Positions 1-7,019 of a stretch of DNA of 64,000 nucleotides are shown here, one piece after another. This stretch comes from CAZVYJ01 sp964631565 (lineage in GTDB: Bacteria > Planctomycetota > Phycisphaerae > SM23-33). The translations under genes and the position numbers were made by a program. The DNA lies in the NCBI GenBank assembly GCA_964631565.1, contig CAZVYJ010000009.1:1-64000 (forward strand), in the 5' to 3' direction. Below the pieces are notes generated by a model. That model was given only the letters and a program-made list of their open reading frames with translations. It was not told the origin of the DNA and ran no database searches. Each line of letters begins with the position of its first letter. Position 1 is the first letter of the stretch.

Positions 1-49
1 GCGAACTCTTTTTGGCGCAATGGGTAAGATGGGCAAAGCGCATAAAGTC

Positions 50-1501
50 CTACAGGACCGGGCCAAGCATGGCGGCGGTATTATTCCACAGCCGCCGCCA
101 GCGAGGCCAGTTTTCCACCACTTCCGGGTCAACCGGCTTTGAGTCGGCGAGATATTCCTGCTGCCGGCGGCACACCTCGGCCGTCAGGGACGCATCGCAG
201 AACAGGATGTTGTTCTCGTAGTCGAGGTCAAAGCTGCGCCGGTCCATATTGGCCGAGCCGATAAGCGACACTTCCCCGTCCAGGGTGAGCGATTTCGTAT
301 GCAGCAGCCCCTTCTGGTACTCATAGATGCGGACGCCTGCTTCAAGCAGTTCGGCGTAGTAGCTCCGGCTGGCCGCGGCCACAAACCATGAATCGTTCCT
401 CGCGGGAAAGATAACGGTGGTGACCACGCCTCGCCTGGCGCTGGCGCAGAGGCCGGCCTGCATGGCGTCGTCGGGCACGTAGTACGGCGTCGTGATAGTC
501 AACTCCCGCCGGGCGGTGTACATCAGCGACTCGAATATCTCCGGCATGGCCGAGTATCGCACGGTCGGCCCGGTGCCGATTACCGACGCGGTGAAGCCCG
601 GACGGGCCGGCGGCAACGGCCGATGCAGCAGCTCGACGATGTCCTCGCCGGTTTCCGTCATCCAGTCGGTTACGAAGAGATACTGGCTCTGGCGGACGAC
701 GGGGCCTTCGAATCGCATCATTACGTCGACCCACGGGGCGTACTTCGCCTTCACGCGAAATTCCGGATCGGCGCAGTTCTGGCTGCCGCAGTAGACGATG
801 CGGTCGTCTATCACGACCATCTTGCGGTGATTGCGGAGGTCGATTCGGCGTCGGAACGGCCTCAGAAGAATTTTGCCGATTGGCATAGCCGCAGTCACGC
901 GGACCCCCGCTTCTCGCATCGCCCGCCAATATCGCGACTTTATCATGGCCCGCGAGCCAAGCCCGTCGGCCATCACCCGGCAGGCCACGCCTCGCGCGGC
1001 GGCCCGCTTGAGGGCCTCGACGACCTTCAGGCCGTTGTTGTCCGACAGCCAGATGTAGAACTGGACATGGACGTGGTCCGTCGCAGCGTCGATGTCGGCC
1101 ACGATGGCGTCGATGGCTGCGTTCGAGTCGGCCATCAGCTTCGCCCGGTTGCCGCCGACCGGCGAGAAACCGTTGACGGTCCTGCCGACATGGAACAGGT
1201 GAGCATACTGCGGCGGAATGGCCGGCGGTGCGTCGCCCGCGTTGACCCCCGCCCCAGCGGCGGCCGGCAGCCGGGCCAGAACCGCACGCTCACGTGCAAC
1301 ACGGCGGCGGCCGACGTTTATCTCGCCCAGCAATACATAGGCCGCCACGCCCACCACCGGGACGGACAGAATGACTGCAATCCATGCGATTCGGGCGGCC
1401 GGCTGACGGTGACGACGCATCAGCACCCTGACGATAAATGCGAACTGCAGCAGAGCGTGCAGGAAGTACGTCGCCGTAATGCCGAATGAATGAAAATCCA
1501 T
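50..1501 (-). CDS. cls: Cardiolipin synthase (phospholipase D family)
   Basis: This is a membrane enzyme that condenses phosphatidylglycerol molecules into cardiolipin. The 483-residue protein has two N-terminal membrane segments (about 8-28 and 38-58), followed by two HKD phosphodiesterase motifs typical of the phospholipase D superfamily. The first is H225-x-K227-x4-D232 (HRKMVVID) and the second H401-x-K403-x4-D408 (HTKSLTLD). Each is followed by the usual GSxN motif (GSQN, GSAN). The length matches bacterial ClsA-type enzymes. The ATG at 1501 has a GAGG ribosome-binding site about 6 nt upstream. The next gene upstream (1569-2165) is on the same strand, 67 nt away. Nothing essential appears to be missing. 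Confidence 0.93.
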   Translation of the reverse strand: MDFHSFGITATYFLHALLQFAFIVRVLMRRHRQPAARIAWIAVILSVPVVGVAAYVLLGEINVGRRRVARERAVLARLPAAAGAGVNAGDAPPAIPPQYAHLFHVGRTVNGFSPVGGNRAKLMADSNAAIDAIVADIDAATDHVHVQFYIWLSDNNGLKVVEALKRAAARGVACRVMADGLGSRAMIKSRYWRAMREAGVRVTAAMPIGKILLRPFRRRIDLRNHRKMVVIDDRIVYCGSQNCADPEFRVKAKYAPWVDVMMRFEGPVVRQSQYLFVTDWMTETGEDIVELLHRPLPPARPGFTASVIGTGPTVRYSAMPEIFESLMYTARRELTITTPYYVPDDAMQAGLCASARRGVVTTVIFPARNDSWFVAAASRSYYAELLEAGVRIYEYQKGLLHTKSLTLDGEVSLIGSANMDRRSFDLDYENNILFCDASLTAEVCRRQQEYLADSKPVDPEVVENWPRWRRLWNNTAAMLGPVL

Positions 1502-1568
1502 ACGCTGCCTCGGTATCCTCGGAACGCGCAGAACATCTTACTGATTTTCCCAATATCAAGCCGTGGAA

Positions 1569-2165
1569 TCATTCGCCCTTGTATCGAACGATCATGTACG
1601 CCTCAACCCGGCTTTTGCCGGCGTTGGCGATGCTGTGCGGACGATCCGAGCGGTAGTGGCATGCGTCGCCGCGGCCGAGCCGGACGGTTTCCTCGCCGCT
1701 GCTGACCGTGACCCGCCCCCCGGCGACATAAAGGAACTCCTCGGTGCCGGGATAATGCGGCTCGGAGTCTATCCGCCCGCCGGACTCGAGCGTTATGCGA
1801 TAGAACTCTATGTTCTTCTCGAGGCTCATCGGGCTGAGCGTGCGTATGCTGCAGCCGTCATCGCTGCGAAACGTGTACTTGTCGTCGGAAGCTGAAATTA
1901 CGCGGAAGACATTCTGGCTGACGGGCGTTTCCACCAGGTCGCCGATGGCCATCTGCAGCGCCCCGGAAATCTTGAGCATGACCGCGACGGTGGGGTTTAC
2001 CTTGTCCTGCTCAATCTGGCTGAGCATGGCCTTCGAGACGCCGGCCATCCGGGAAAGCTGCTCCAGGGTGAGTTTTTTGGCGGTCCGCAGGCTCTTCAGC
2101 CGCCGGCCTATATGGGCCGAGCGGTTATGCTGCATTTTTTCGGATTGTTTATTGCTTTTCGCCAT
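1569..2165 (-). CDS. XRE-family regulator with C-terminal cupin sensor domain
   Basis: This is a 198-residue transcriptional regulator. Residues about 18-75 form a lambda-repressor-type helix-turn-helix (LTLEQLSRMAGVSKAMLSQIE). Residues about 115-195 form a cupin barrel with likely metal or ligand residues H137, E142/E143 and H177. This HTH_3 plus cupin_2 architecture is common in regulators of amino-acid and amine catabolism. It is divergent from tdh-kbl, and the 69-bp gap holds a perfect palindrome (2191-2210), so it probably controls threonine degradation and itself. No Shine-Dalgarno is visible before the ATG at 2165; a later ATG at 2135 is possible. The ligand cannot be read from the sequence. 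Confidence 0.85.
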   Translation of the reverse strand: MAKSNKQSEKMQHNRSAHIGRRLKSLRTAKKLTLEQLSRMAGVSKAMLSQIEQDKVNPTVAVMLKISGALQMAIGDLVETPVSQNVFRVISASDDKYTFRSDDGCSIRTLSPMSLEKNIEFYRITLESGGRIDSEPHYPGTEEFLYVAGGRVTVSSGEETVRLGRGDACHYRSDRPHSIANAGKSRVEAYMIVRYKGE

Positions 2166-2194
2166 TTGTTCGATATATTGAACTTCAGTATAGT
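2166..2194 (+). promoter_or_regulatory. Predicted sigma70 promoter of tdh-kbl
   Basis: A -35 element TTGTTC (2166-2171) is followed by a 17-bp spacer and a -10 element TATAGT (2189-2194). This puts the start of transcription near 2201, about 34 nt before the GTG of tdh. On the opposite strand TATACT (2187-2192) overlaps the same bases and could serve as the -10 of the divergent regulator gene, so the two promoters would be mutually exclusive. Confidence 0.55.
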
Positions 2195-2210
2195 GAACTT
2201 TATTTCACTA
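2191..2210. promoter_or_regulatory. Palindromic operator candidate between xre-cupin gene and tdh
   Basis: There is a perfect inverted repeat, TAGTGAA (2191-2197) and TTCACTA (2204-2210), with a 6-bp AT-rich centre. The left arm overlaps the predicted -10 of tdh. The word TGAACTT also occurs as a direct repeat at 2179-2185 and 2194-2200. The site is well placed for repression by the adjacent XRE-cupin protein. Confidence 0.55.
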
Positions 2211-2234
2211 AATATTACATCAGGAGTTCCAAAA

Positions 2235-3269
2235 GTGCAAGCCATCATGAAGTTAAAACCCCAGGTCGGCCTGACCCTTACCGACATACCCAAGCCCTCT
2301 CCAGGCCCAAACCAGGTGCTGGTGCGGGTGAGCAAAACCGGCATCTGCGGCACGGACAAGCATATTTACGAATGGGACGAATGGTCGTCGAAGCGCATCA
2401 AGCCGCCGCTGGTCGCGGGGCATGAATTCGTCGGCATCGTCGAGGAAGTCGGCGTAGGCGTCAGGCGCGTCAAGCCTGGCGACCGCGTCAGCGGCGAAGG
2501 CCACATCGGCTGCGGCCACTGCTACGCGTGCAGGACCGGCGATATGCACATCTGCGTGGACGTGGACATTCTCGGCGTCGACACGCAGGGCTGCTTCGCG
2601 CCGTACGTCGTCATACCCGAAACGAACGTCTGGCAGGTGGACCCGCAGATCGTCGACGATCAGGCGTGCCTGTTCGACCCGTTCGGCAACGCGATGCACA
2701 CCGTGATGGCCCAGCCGATTTCCGGCAAGCAGGTGCTCGCGGTCGGCTGCGGCACGATAGGACTGATGGGCATCGGCATCTGCCACGCCGGCGGAGCCGA
2801 TATGGTAATCGCCGTGGACCCCAACCCGGTGAAGCGCGAGCTTGCCAAGATCATGGGCGCCGACGTCGTGCTCGAAAAGGCCGACCCGAAGGTAATCAGG
2901 GACATCACGGACCGCGGCGGCGCAGACGTGATGATCGAGATGAGCGGCCATCCCAAGGCCATCGCCGACGGCTTCGACTGCGTCCGCAGCGGCGCAACGG
3001 TGAGCCTGCTCGGCATTCCGCCCGGGGACGTCTGCCTGAAATGGGCCGAGCAGATCGTGTTCAAGGGCCTGACGATTTACGGCATCAACGGCCGGCGCAT
3101 GTACCAGACGTGGTACCAGTGCGAAAGCTTCCTGAGGCGGCACCCGAATCTCATCGAGCCGCTGATAACGCACCGCCTGCCCTTCTACGATTTCGAGAAA
3201 GGCATCAAGGCCATGCAGAACGGCGACGCATGCAAGGTCGTGCTCGACTGGTCAGAAGCAGAGGCCTGA
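2235..3269 (+). CDS. tdh: L-threonine 3-dehydrogenase
   Basis: This is a zinc-dependent medium-chain dehydrogenase that oxidises L-threonine to 2-amino-3-ketobutyrate with NAD. The GTG at 2235 (CAGGAG 8 nt upstream) gives 344 residues, close to the 341 of E. coli Tdh; the longer reading frame from 2112 overlaps the divergent regulator gene and is not conserved. With this start, the catalytic zinc ligands C38, H63 and E64 and the structural zinc cysteines C93, C96, C99 and C107 fall at the E. coli positions. The region GICGTDKHIYEWDEW and the tail ITHRLPFYDFEKGIKAM are also diagnostic. It lies 42 nt upstream of kbl and forms an operon with it. Confidence 0.96.
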   Translation: MQAIMKLKPQVGLTLTDIPKPSPGPNQVLVRVSKTGICGTDKHIYEWDEWSSKRIKPPLVAGHEFVGIVEEVGVGVRRVKPGDRVSGEGHIGCGHCYACRTGDMHICVDVDILGVDTQGCFAPYVVIPETNVWQVDPQIVDDQACLFDPFGNAMHTVMAQPISGKQVLAVGCGTIGLMGIGICHAGGADMVIAVDPNPVKRELAKIMGADVVLEKADPKVIRDITDRGGADVMIEMSGHPKAIADGFDCVRSGATVSLLGIPPGDVCLKWAEQIVFKGLTIYGINGRRMYQTWYQCESFLRRHPNLIEPLITHRLPFYDFEKGIKAMQNGDACKVVLDWSEAEA

Positions 3270-3311
3270 TTCGTGAAACCGTGTTGAACCTGACAACTTG
3301 AGGAACAGACG

Positions 3312-4487
3312 ATGTCCACAACCATAGAAGAGATTCGCAGGGAAATCGACGCACTTCACGCAGCCGGCACATACAAGCACATGCCGGTCATCGAAGGGCC
3401 GATGGGCGCGACCGTCACGCTGGCAGGCGGAAAGAAAGTCGTCAACTTCTGCAGCAACAATTATCTCGGCCTGGCCAACCACCCCGCCGTCGTCGCCGGC
3501 GCTAAAAAGGCGCTGGACGAGTACGGCAACGGGACGGCCTCGGTGAGGTTCATCTGCGGGACGTTCTCGCTGCACAACGAACTGGAAAAGCAGATAGCGG
3601 CTTTCCTCGGCAAGGAGGCGGCCACCACCTACGTTTCGTGCTGGTGCGCCAACGAAGCGCTCGTGCCGACGCTGCTGGGCGAAGGCGACACGGTCATCAG
3701 CGACGAGTTGAACCACGCGAGCATCATCGATGCGTGCCGGCTCTGCGGCAAGAAGGTGCAGCGGCTGGTCTACAAGCACAGCAACATGGCCGACCTTGAA
3801 GCAAGACTCAAGGAATGCGCAGGCGCACGGCGAAAGCTCATCATCACAGACGGCGTGTTCAGCATGGAAGGCGACCTGGCGAACCTTCCGGAAATCGTCG
3901 CGCTGGCCAAGAAGCACAATGCCCTGACGGTCGTTGACGATTCGCACGCGCACGGCGTGGTCGGCAAGACCGGCCGAGGCACGCCGGAACATTTCGGCGT
4001 GAGCGTTGACATCGTGACCGGCACGCTCGGCAAGGCGCTGGGCGGCGCTGCGGGCGGATTCATCGCCGGGCCGAAACCCGTCGTCGAATTCATGACGCAG
4101 CGGTCGCGGCCTCAATTGTTCAGCAACGCACTGCCGCCATCTACTGCCGGCGGCGCGCTGGCCGCGATAAAACTGCTGGCCGAAAACCCGAAACTCGTGA
4201 CGAAGCTCAGCGAGAACGTCGCCTACCTCCGCAAAGGCCTCAAAGACCTCGGCTACAAGGCAATCGAGTCGTGCACAGCCATCGTGCCGATTATCGTCGG
4301 CGACACGGCCAAGGCGATAAGCCTCGCCAAGGCAATGCTGGATTACGACGTGCTGATTACCGGCTTCGGCTTCCCGGTTGTTCCGGAAGGCACGGCCCGG
4401 CTGCGGGCGCAGGTCTCTGCCGCCCACACGAAGGAAAACCTGGACAAGGCGCTGGCCGGCTTCAAGGCGCTAAAGAGCCGGGTCTAA
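3312..4487 (+). CDS. kbl: Glycine C-acetyltransferase (2-amino-3-ketobutyrate CoA ligase)
   Basis: This is a pyridoxal-phosphate alpha-oxoamine synthase. It cleaves 2-amino-3-ketobutyrate with CoA to glycine and acetyl-CoA, the second step after Tdh. The protein has 391 residues. The PLP lysine is K241 in the motif TGTLGKALGG, and DDSHAHGVVGKTGRG is the typical aspartate/histidine cofactor-binding stretch. A GAGGAACAG ribosome-binding site precedes the ATG. BioF belongs to the same superfamily, but the adjacent tdh, together with the distance from bioA/bioD, supports Kbl. A strong 9-bp hairpin follows at 4522-4557. Confidence 0.95.
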   Translation: MSTTIEEIRREIDALHAAGTYKHMPVIEGPMGATVTLAGGKKVVNFCSNNYLGLANHPAVVAGAKKALDEYGNGTASVRFICGTFSLHNELEKQIAAFLGKEAATTYVSCWCANEALVPTLLGEGDTVISDELNHASIIDACRLCGKKVQRLVYKHSNMADLEARLKECAGARRKLIITDGVFSMEGDLANLPEIVALAKKHNALTVVDDSHAHGVVGKTGRGTPEHFGVSVDIVTGTLGKALGGAAGGFIAGPKPVVEFMTQRSRPQLFSNALPPSTAGGALAAIKLLAENPKLVTKLSENVAYLRKGLKDLGYKAIESCTAIVPIIVGDTAKAISLAKAMLDYDVLITGFGFPVVPEGTARLRAQVSAAHTKENLDKALAGFKALKSRV

Positions 4488-4521
4488 ACAGAATTGCGCA
4501 ACCATCCCCTGCCGCAAATCA

Positions 4522-4557
4522 CGGAGCATGGCAACCCATAGGGGCTGTCATGCTCCG
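4522..4557. terminator. Hairpin between convergent kbl and the rhamnose-mutarotase-like gene
   Basis: Arms CGGAGCATG (4522-4530) and CATGCTCCG (4549-4557) are perfectly complementary around an 18-nt loop. The hairpin lies between two convergent genes. It lacks a U-tract on either side, so it may be an mRNA-stabilising or factor-dependent 3' structure rather than a classic intrinsic terminator. Confidence 0.45.
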
Positions 4558-4581
4558 AGTCGTAAATCTTATGCCGCGCCC

Positions 4582-5013
4582 CTACTCGTTGCGGAAGACT
4601 TCTTCCATGACGTGCCATATCTTCTCGTTTTCCGCGCGGGTGGGAACGGGAATCTGGCACTGGTCGCTCAGTTTCCACCAGTCCTGCATGGCCGGGTCCT
4701 CGGACATCTTCTGGAAGTCGGCCACCATGTCCTTGCCGACATATTCAAAGTAGCTGAACAGGTAATACTTGCCCGGCTCGACCTCGGCCACGTAGATGGA
4801 ATAGTTCCGTATGTGGCACTTTTCGATTACTTTCCGAACCTGCGGCCAGGTGTTGCGCTGCATGACCTTGTAGTCTTCCAGCCTGTCGGCCTTAAGCCCG
4901 GTAACCATCGCGACCCGCTGAACCCTCGGCTTGCAGCCTGCCGTCATGGAGACTGCGGCCATAAGGAGAACCAGCATCGTGGTTTTTCCGATGTCTTTTC
5001 CGATGTGTTTCAT
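4582..5013 (-). CDS. L-rhamnose mutarotase-like (DUF718) lipoprotein
   Basis: The 143-residue protein starts with a lipoprotein signal peptide whose lipobox ends at MTAGC. A ferredoxin-like fold similar to RhaM follows. Matching elements are EDYKVMQRNTWPQVRKVIEKC, NYSIYVAEV, YYLFSYFEYVG and WWKLSDQCQIPVP. The first of these corresponds to EEYQRRHNPIWPEL in E. coli RhaM, and the tail resembles its C-terminal EVF. The catalytic histidine of RhaM (H22) is replaced by glutamine here. Export plus loss of that residue argue against a simple cytoplasmic mutarotase. The ATG at 5013 is preferred over 5022 because the GGAG lies 9 nt upstream of it. Rhamnose genes are absent nearby. Confidence 0.75.
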   Translation of the reverse strand: MKHIGKDIGKTTMLVLLMAAVSMTAGCKPRVQRVAMVTGLKADRLEDYKVMQRNTWPQVRKVIEKCHIRNYSIYVAEVEPGKYYLFSYFEYVGKDMVADFQKMSEDPAMQDWWKLSDQCQIPVPTRAENEKIWHVMEEVFRNE

Positions 5014-5469
5014 CCTGGACATCTCCTTTCATCCGATCATCTCAAATTCAAAAACCGAAGCGCCTGCGTCCCTGTCCGCCGTCTCGGCGAGCGAATATCA
5101 GGGTTCCATTAAATCGCGATGTACATCGGAATTGCAAGCACCTTGACAAGTATATCGTCAGGCCGGGTTTTGGCCACCATGATGTCAGGCCGCCCCTCAG
5201 GGGCCGCCAGGCGACATTAAAAATGTTCCGCTTGAAATCAATCGTAAGCTTCGATTTTCTAATGCCTTGCCGAGCATAAATATATGCCGCCATATCCGAA
5301 TTTCGCCAAGTTCCTCTCTTGTGTCGGCCAAATCCTCCGATAACAATACCGGCTGCCGTAAAATCAGGCTGCCAAATTGCTTTGAGCGGCATGAAGCCGA
5401 CTGGCAATCAACAATAACAACTCGCCCCCGGAGGCGCAGCTGGCAGTACAACATGGAAGGAGCATTTAA
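5014..5469. other. Intergenic region between divergent genes, no gene seen
   Basis: This 456-bp stretch separates the divergent DUF718 lipoprotein gene and the porin-like gene. I see no convincing coding sequence. It holds small hairpins, for example GCCCC (5192-5196) pairing with GGGGC (5200-5204), and GACATT pairing with AATGTT around 5212-5226. These could belong to a leader or a small RNA, but nothing identifies them. A GGAAGG motif just before 5470 is the ribosome-binding site of the next gene. Confidence 0.4.
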
Positions 5470-6849
5470 GTGCATTACAGTAGTAAGAAGTCCCAGTGGG
5501 CCGGATTCCTGACAACTGTTCTGCTTTGCACATGGGGCGGGGCGACCTTGGCTCAAGTCGCCGAAACCGCCTCCACTTCGCAGCCGGACAGAACCTGGCT
5601 CGACATGATCAAGAATCCGACGCCGTGGCTGTCGATAGGCGGCGACTGGCGGCTGCGAACTCATTACGACAATAACTTCAGCAAACTCGACAAGGATTCC
5701 GCCGGCCACGAACGTATCTGGCAAAGGTACCGCACAAGGCTCTGGTGGAAGGTTACACCCGTCGAAAACCTGGACTTCAATTTCCGCCTCGTGTGGGAAT
5801 TCAAGCAGTACTGCAAACCGGAAGGCTCACGCAAGGTCGATCTCAGTGAGGTACTGTTCGATGACTTCAACGTGAAATGGTCGAAGGCGTTCGGCCTGCC
5901 GCTGACAGCGACGATAGGCCGACAGAATTTTATGCTCGGCGACGGCTGGCTGGTATTCGACGGCACACCGAGGGACGGTACGCGGACAAACTTCATCGAC
6001 GCCGCAAGACTGACCCTCGACGTCCAGGAATGGGACACGGTTTTCGACGCGATATACGTTGACCAGGCCGCTGACTCGGACCGCTGGCTGCCCGTGTTCA
6101 ACGACCGCAATTTCGACCTCGTTGAGCACGACCAGAAGGGCGTCATTCTTTACGCCACCAACAAGTCTCTCAGGAACACGGAGCTGTCAGGCTACTTCAT
6201 TTACGTCGATGAAGAACGCGTGATGTCCACGGGCGATAATGCCGACATCTACACTTACGGCGGCCGCGTCCAGCACGACTTCAACGAGAACTGGCGAGGG
6301 CGTGCGGAACTCGCCCAGCAGCTCGGCCACAAAAATTGCGAAGACCTCTGCGCGCTCGGCTTCAACAGCCGCCTGACATACTTCACCCGCGACAGGTGGG
6401 ACAACCAGTTCCGCTTAGGCTATGAATACCTCTCAGGCGACGACCCCAGCACGGACACCAACGAGGCGTTCGACCGCCTGTGGGGCCGCTGGACGCAGTT
6501 CAGCAACGTCTATGAAAGCGTGTGGGGAATGGAAGGCCTGCCTTCGATGCAGACCAACATGCACCGCATTCAGTTCGGCTGGTCCATCTGGCCGGTAAAG
6601 GACATACTCGAACTCTGCTCGGATTACCACCTGCTGTTCGCCGACCAGAACTCGATGAAAGGCACAGCGGGTTTCAGCGACGCCGGGCATTTCCGCGGCC
6701 AGCTTTTTACAACGGTGCTGAGATATAAACAGAACGAGCACCTCTGCCACACCCTGACCGGCGAAGTTTTCTTCCCCGGCGATTATTACACGGACGATAA
6801 AAACGACCCGGCCGTCTTCGCACGATACGAACTCGTGATAAGCTGGTAA
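5470..6849 (+). CDS. Outer-membrane beta-barrel protein, alginate-export/porin-like
   Basis: The 459-residue protein has an N-terminal Sec signal peptide ending near ATLAQ (about residue 29). Many amphipathic aromatic-rich strands follow (IGGDWRLRTHYDN, WRLRTHYDNNF, LDFNFRLVWEFKQY) and the chain ends in a strand with a terminal aromatic (FARYELVISW), the usual signature of an outer-membrane barrel. The pattern resembles the alginate_exp family of 16-18-stranded barrels. Substrate cannot be predicted. The start is GTG 5470 with GGAAGGA about 8 nt upstream. An intrinsic terminator follows at 6898-6930. Confidence 0.75.
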   Translation: MHYSSKKSQWAGFLTTVLLCTWGGATLAQVAETASTSQPDRTWLDMIKNPTPWLSIGGDWRLRTHYDNNFSKLDKDSAGHERIWQRYRTRLWWKVTPVENLDFNFRLVWEFKQYCKPEGSRKVDLSEVLFDDFNVKWSKAFGLPLTATIGRQNFMLGDGWLVFDGTPRDGTRTNFIDAARLTLDVQEWDTVFDAIYVDQAADSDRWLPVFNDRNFDLVEHDQKGVILYATNKSLRNTELSGYFIYVDEERVMSTGDNADIYTYGGRVQHDFNENWRGRAELAQQLGHKNCEDLCALGFNSRLTYFTRDRWDNQFRLGYEYLSGDDPSTDTNEAFDRLWGRWTQFSNVYESVWGMEGLPSMQTNMHRIQFGWSIWPVKDILELCSDYHLLFADQNSMKGTAGFSDAGHFRGQLFTTVLRYKQNEHLCHTLTGEVFFPGDYYTDDKNDPAVFARYELVISW

Positions 6850-6856
6850 TAAAAAC

Positions 6857-6891
6857 GAGTTCAGAGTTCAGAGTTCGGAGTTCTGAGTTCA
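6857..6891. repeat. Five tandem 7-bp repeats GAGTTCN
   Basis: GAGTTC plus one variable base is repeated five times without interruption, starting 7 bp after the porin stop codon. The fifth base set is A, A, G, T, A at the seventh position. The array sits between the stop and the terminator, so length change would not alter the protein. Confidence 0.85.
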
Positions 6892-6897
6892 AACATG

Positions 6898-6930
6898 CCG
6901 GGGCAGACAAAACGCCTGCTCCGGTTTTTT
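6898..6930 (+). terminator. Intrinsic terminator of the porin-like gene
   Basis: CCGGGGCAG (6898-6906) pairs with CTGCTCCGG (6916-6924, one G-U pair), followed immediately by six T. Confidence 0.85.
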
Positions 6931-7019
6931 ATGCGCAATGTTTACACGAAGTTTCGCCATCACTCAGCCGGCCGGGTTGCAGGCTGCGTTTCAGGCTGGG
7001 TTGCAGGTCGTGTTTTAGG

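Noticed and set aside
2253..3173. Long minus-strand open frame opposite tdh
   Set aside because: It is a shadow of a GC-rich gene: the + strand frame has every zinc-ligand motif of Tdh, while the minus frame is His/Ala/Asp/Arg-rich without domains.
3312..4487. BioF (8-amino-7-oxononanoate synthase) as an alternative for the oxoamine synthase gene
   Set aside because: It lies directly behind tdh, far from bioA/bioD; Kbl is the better fit, though the superfamilies are close.
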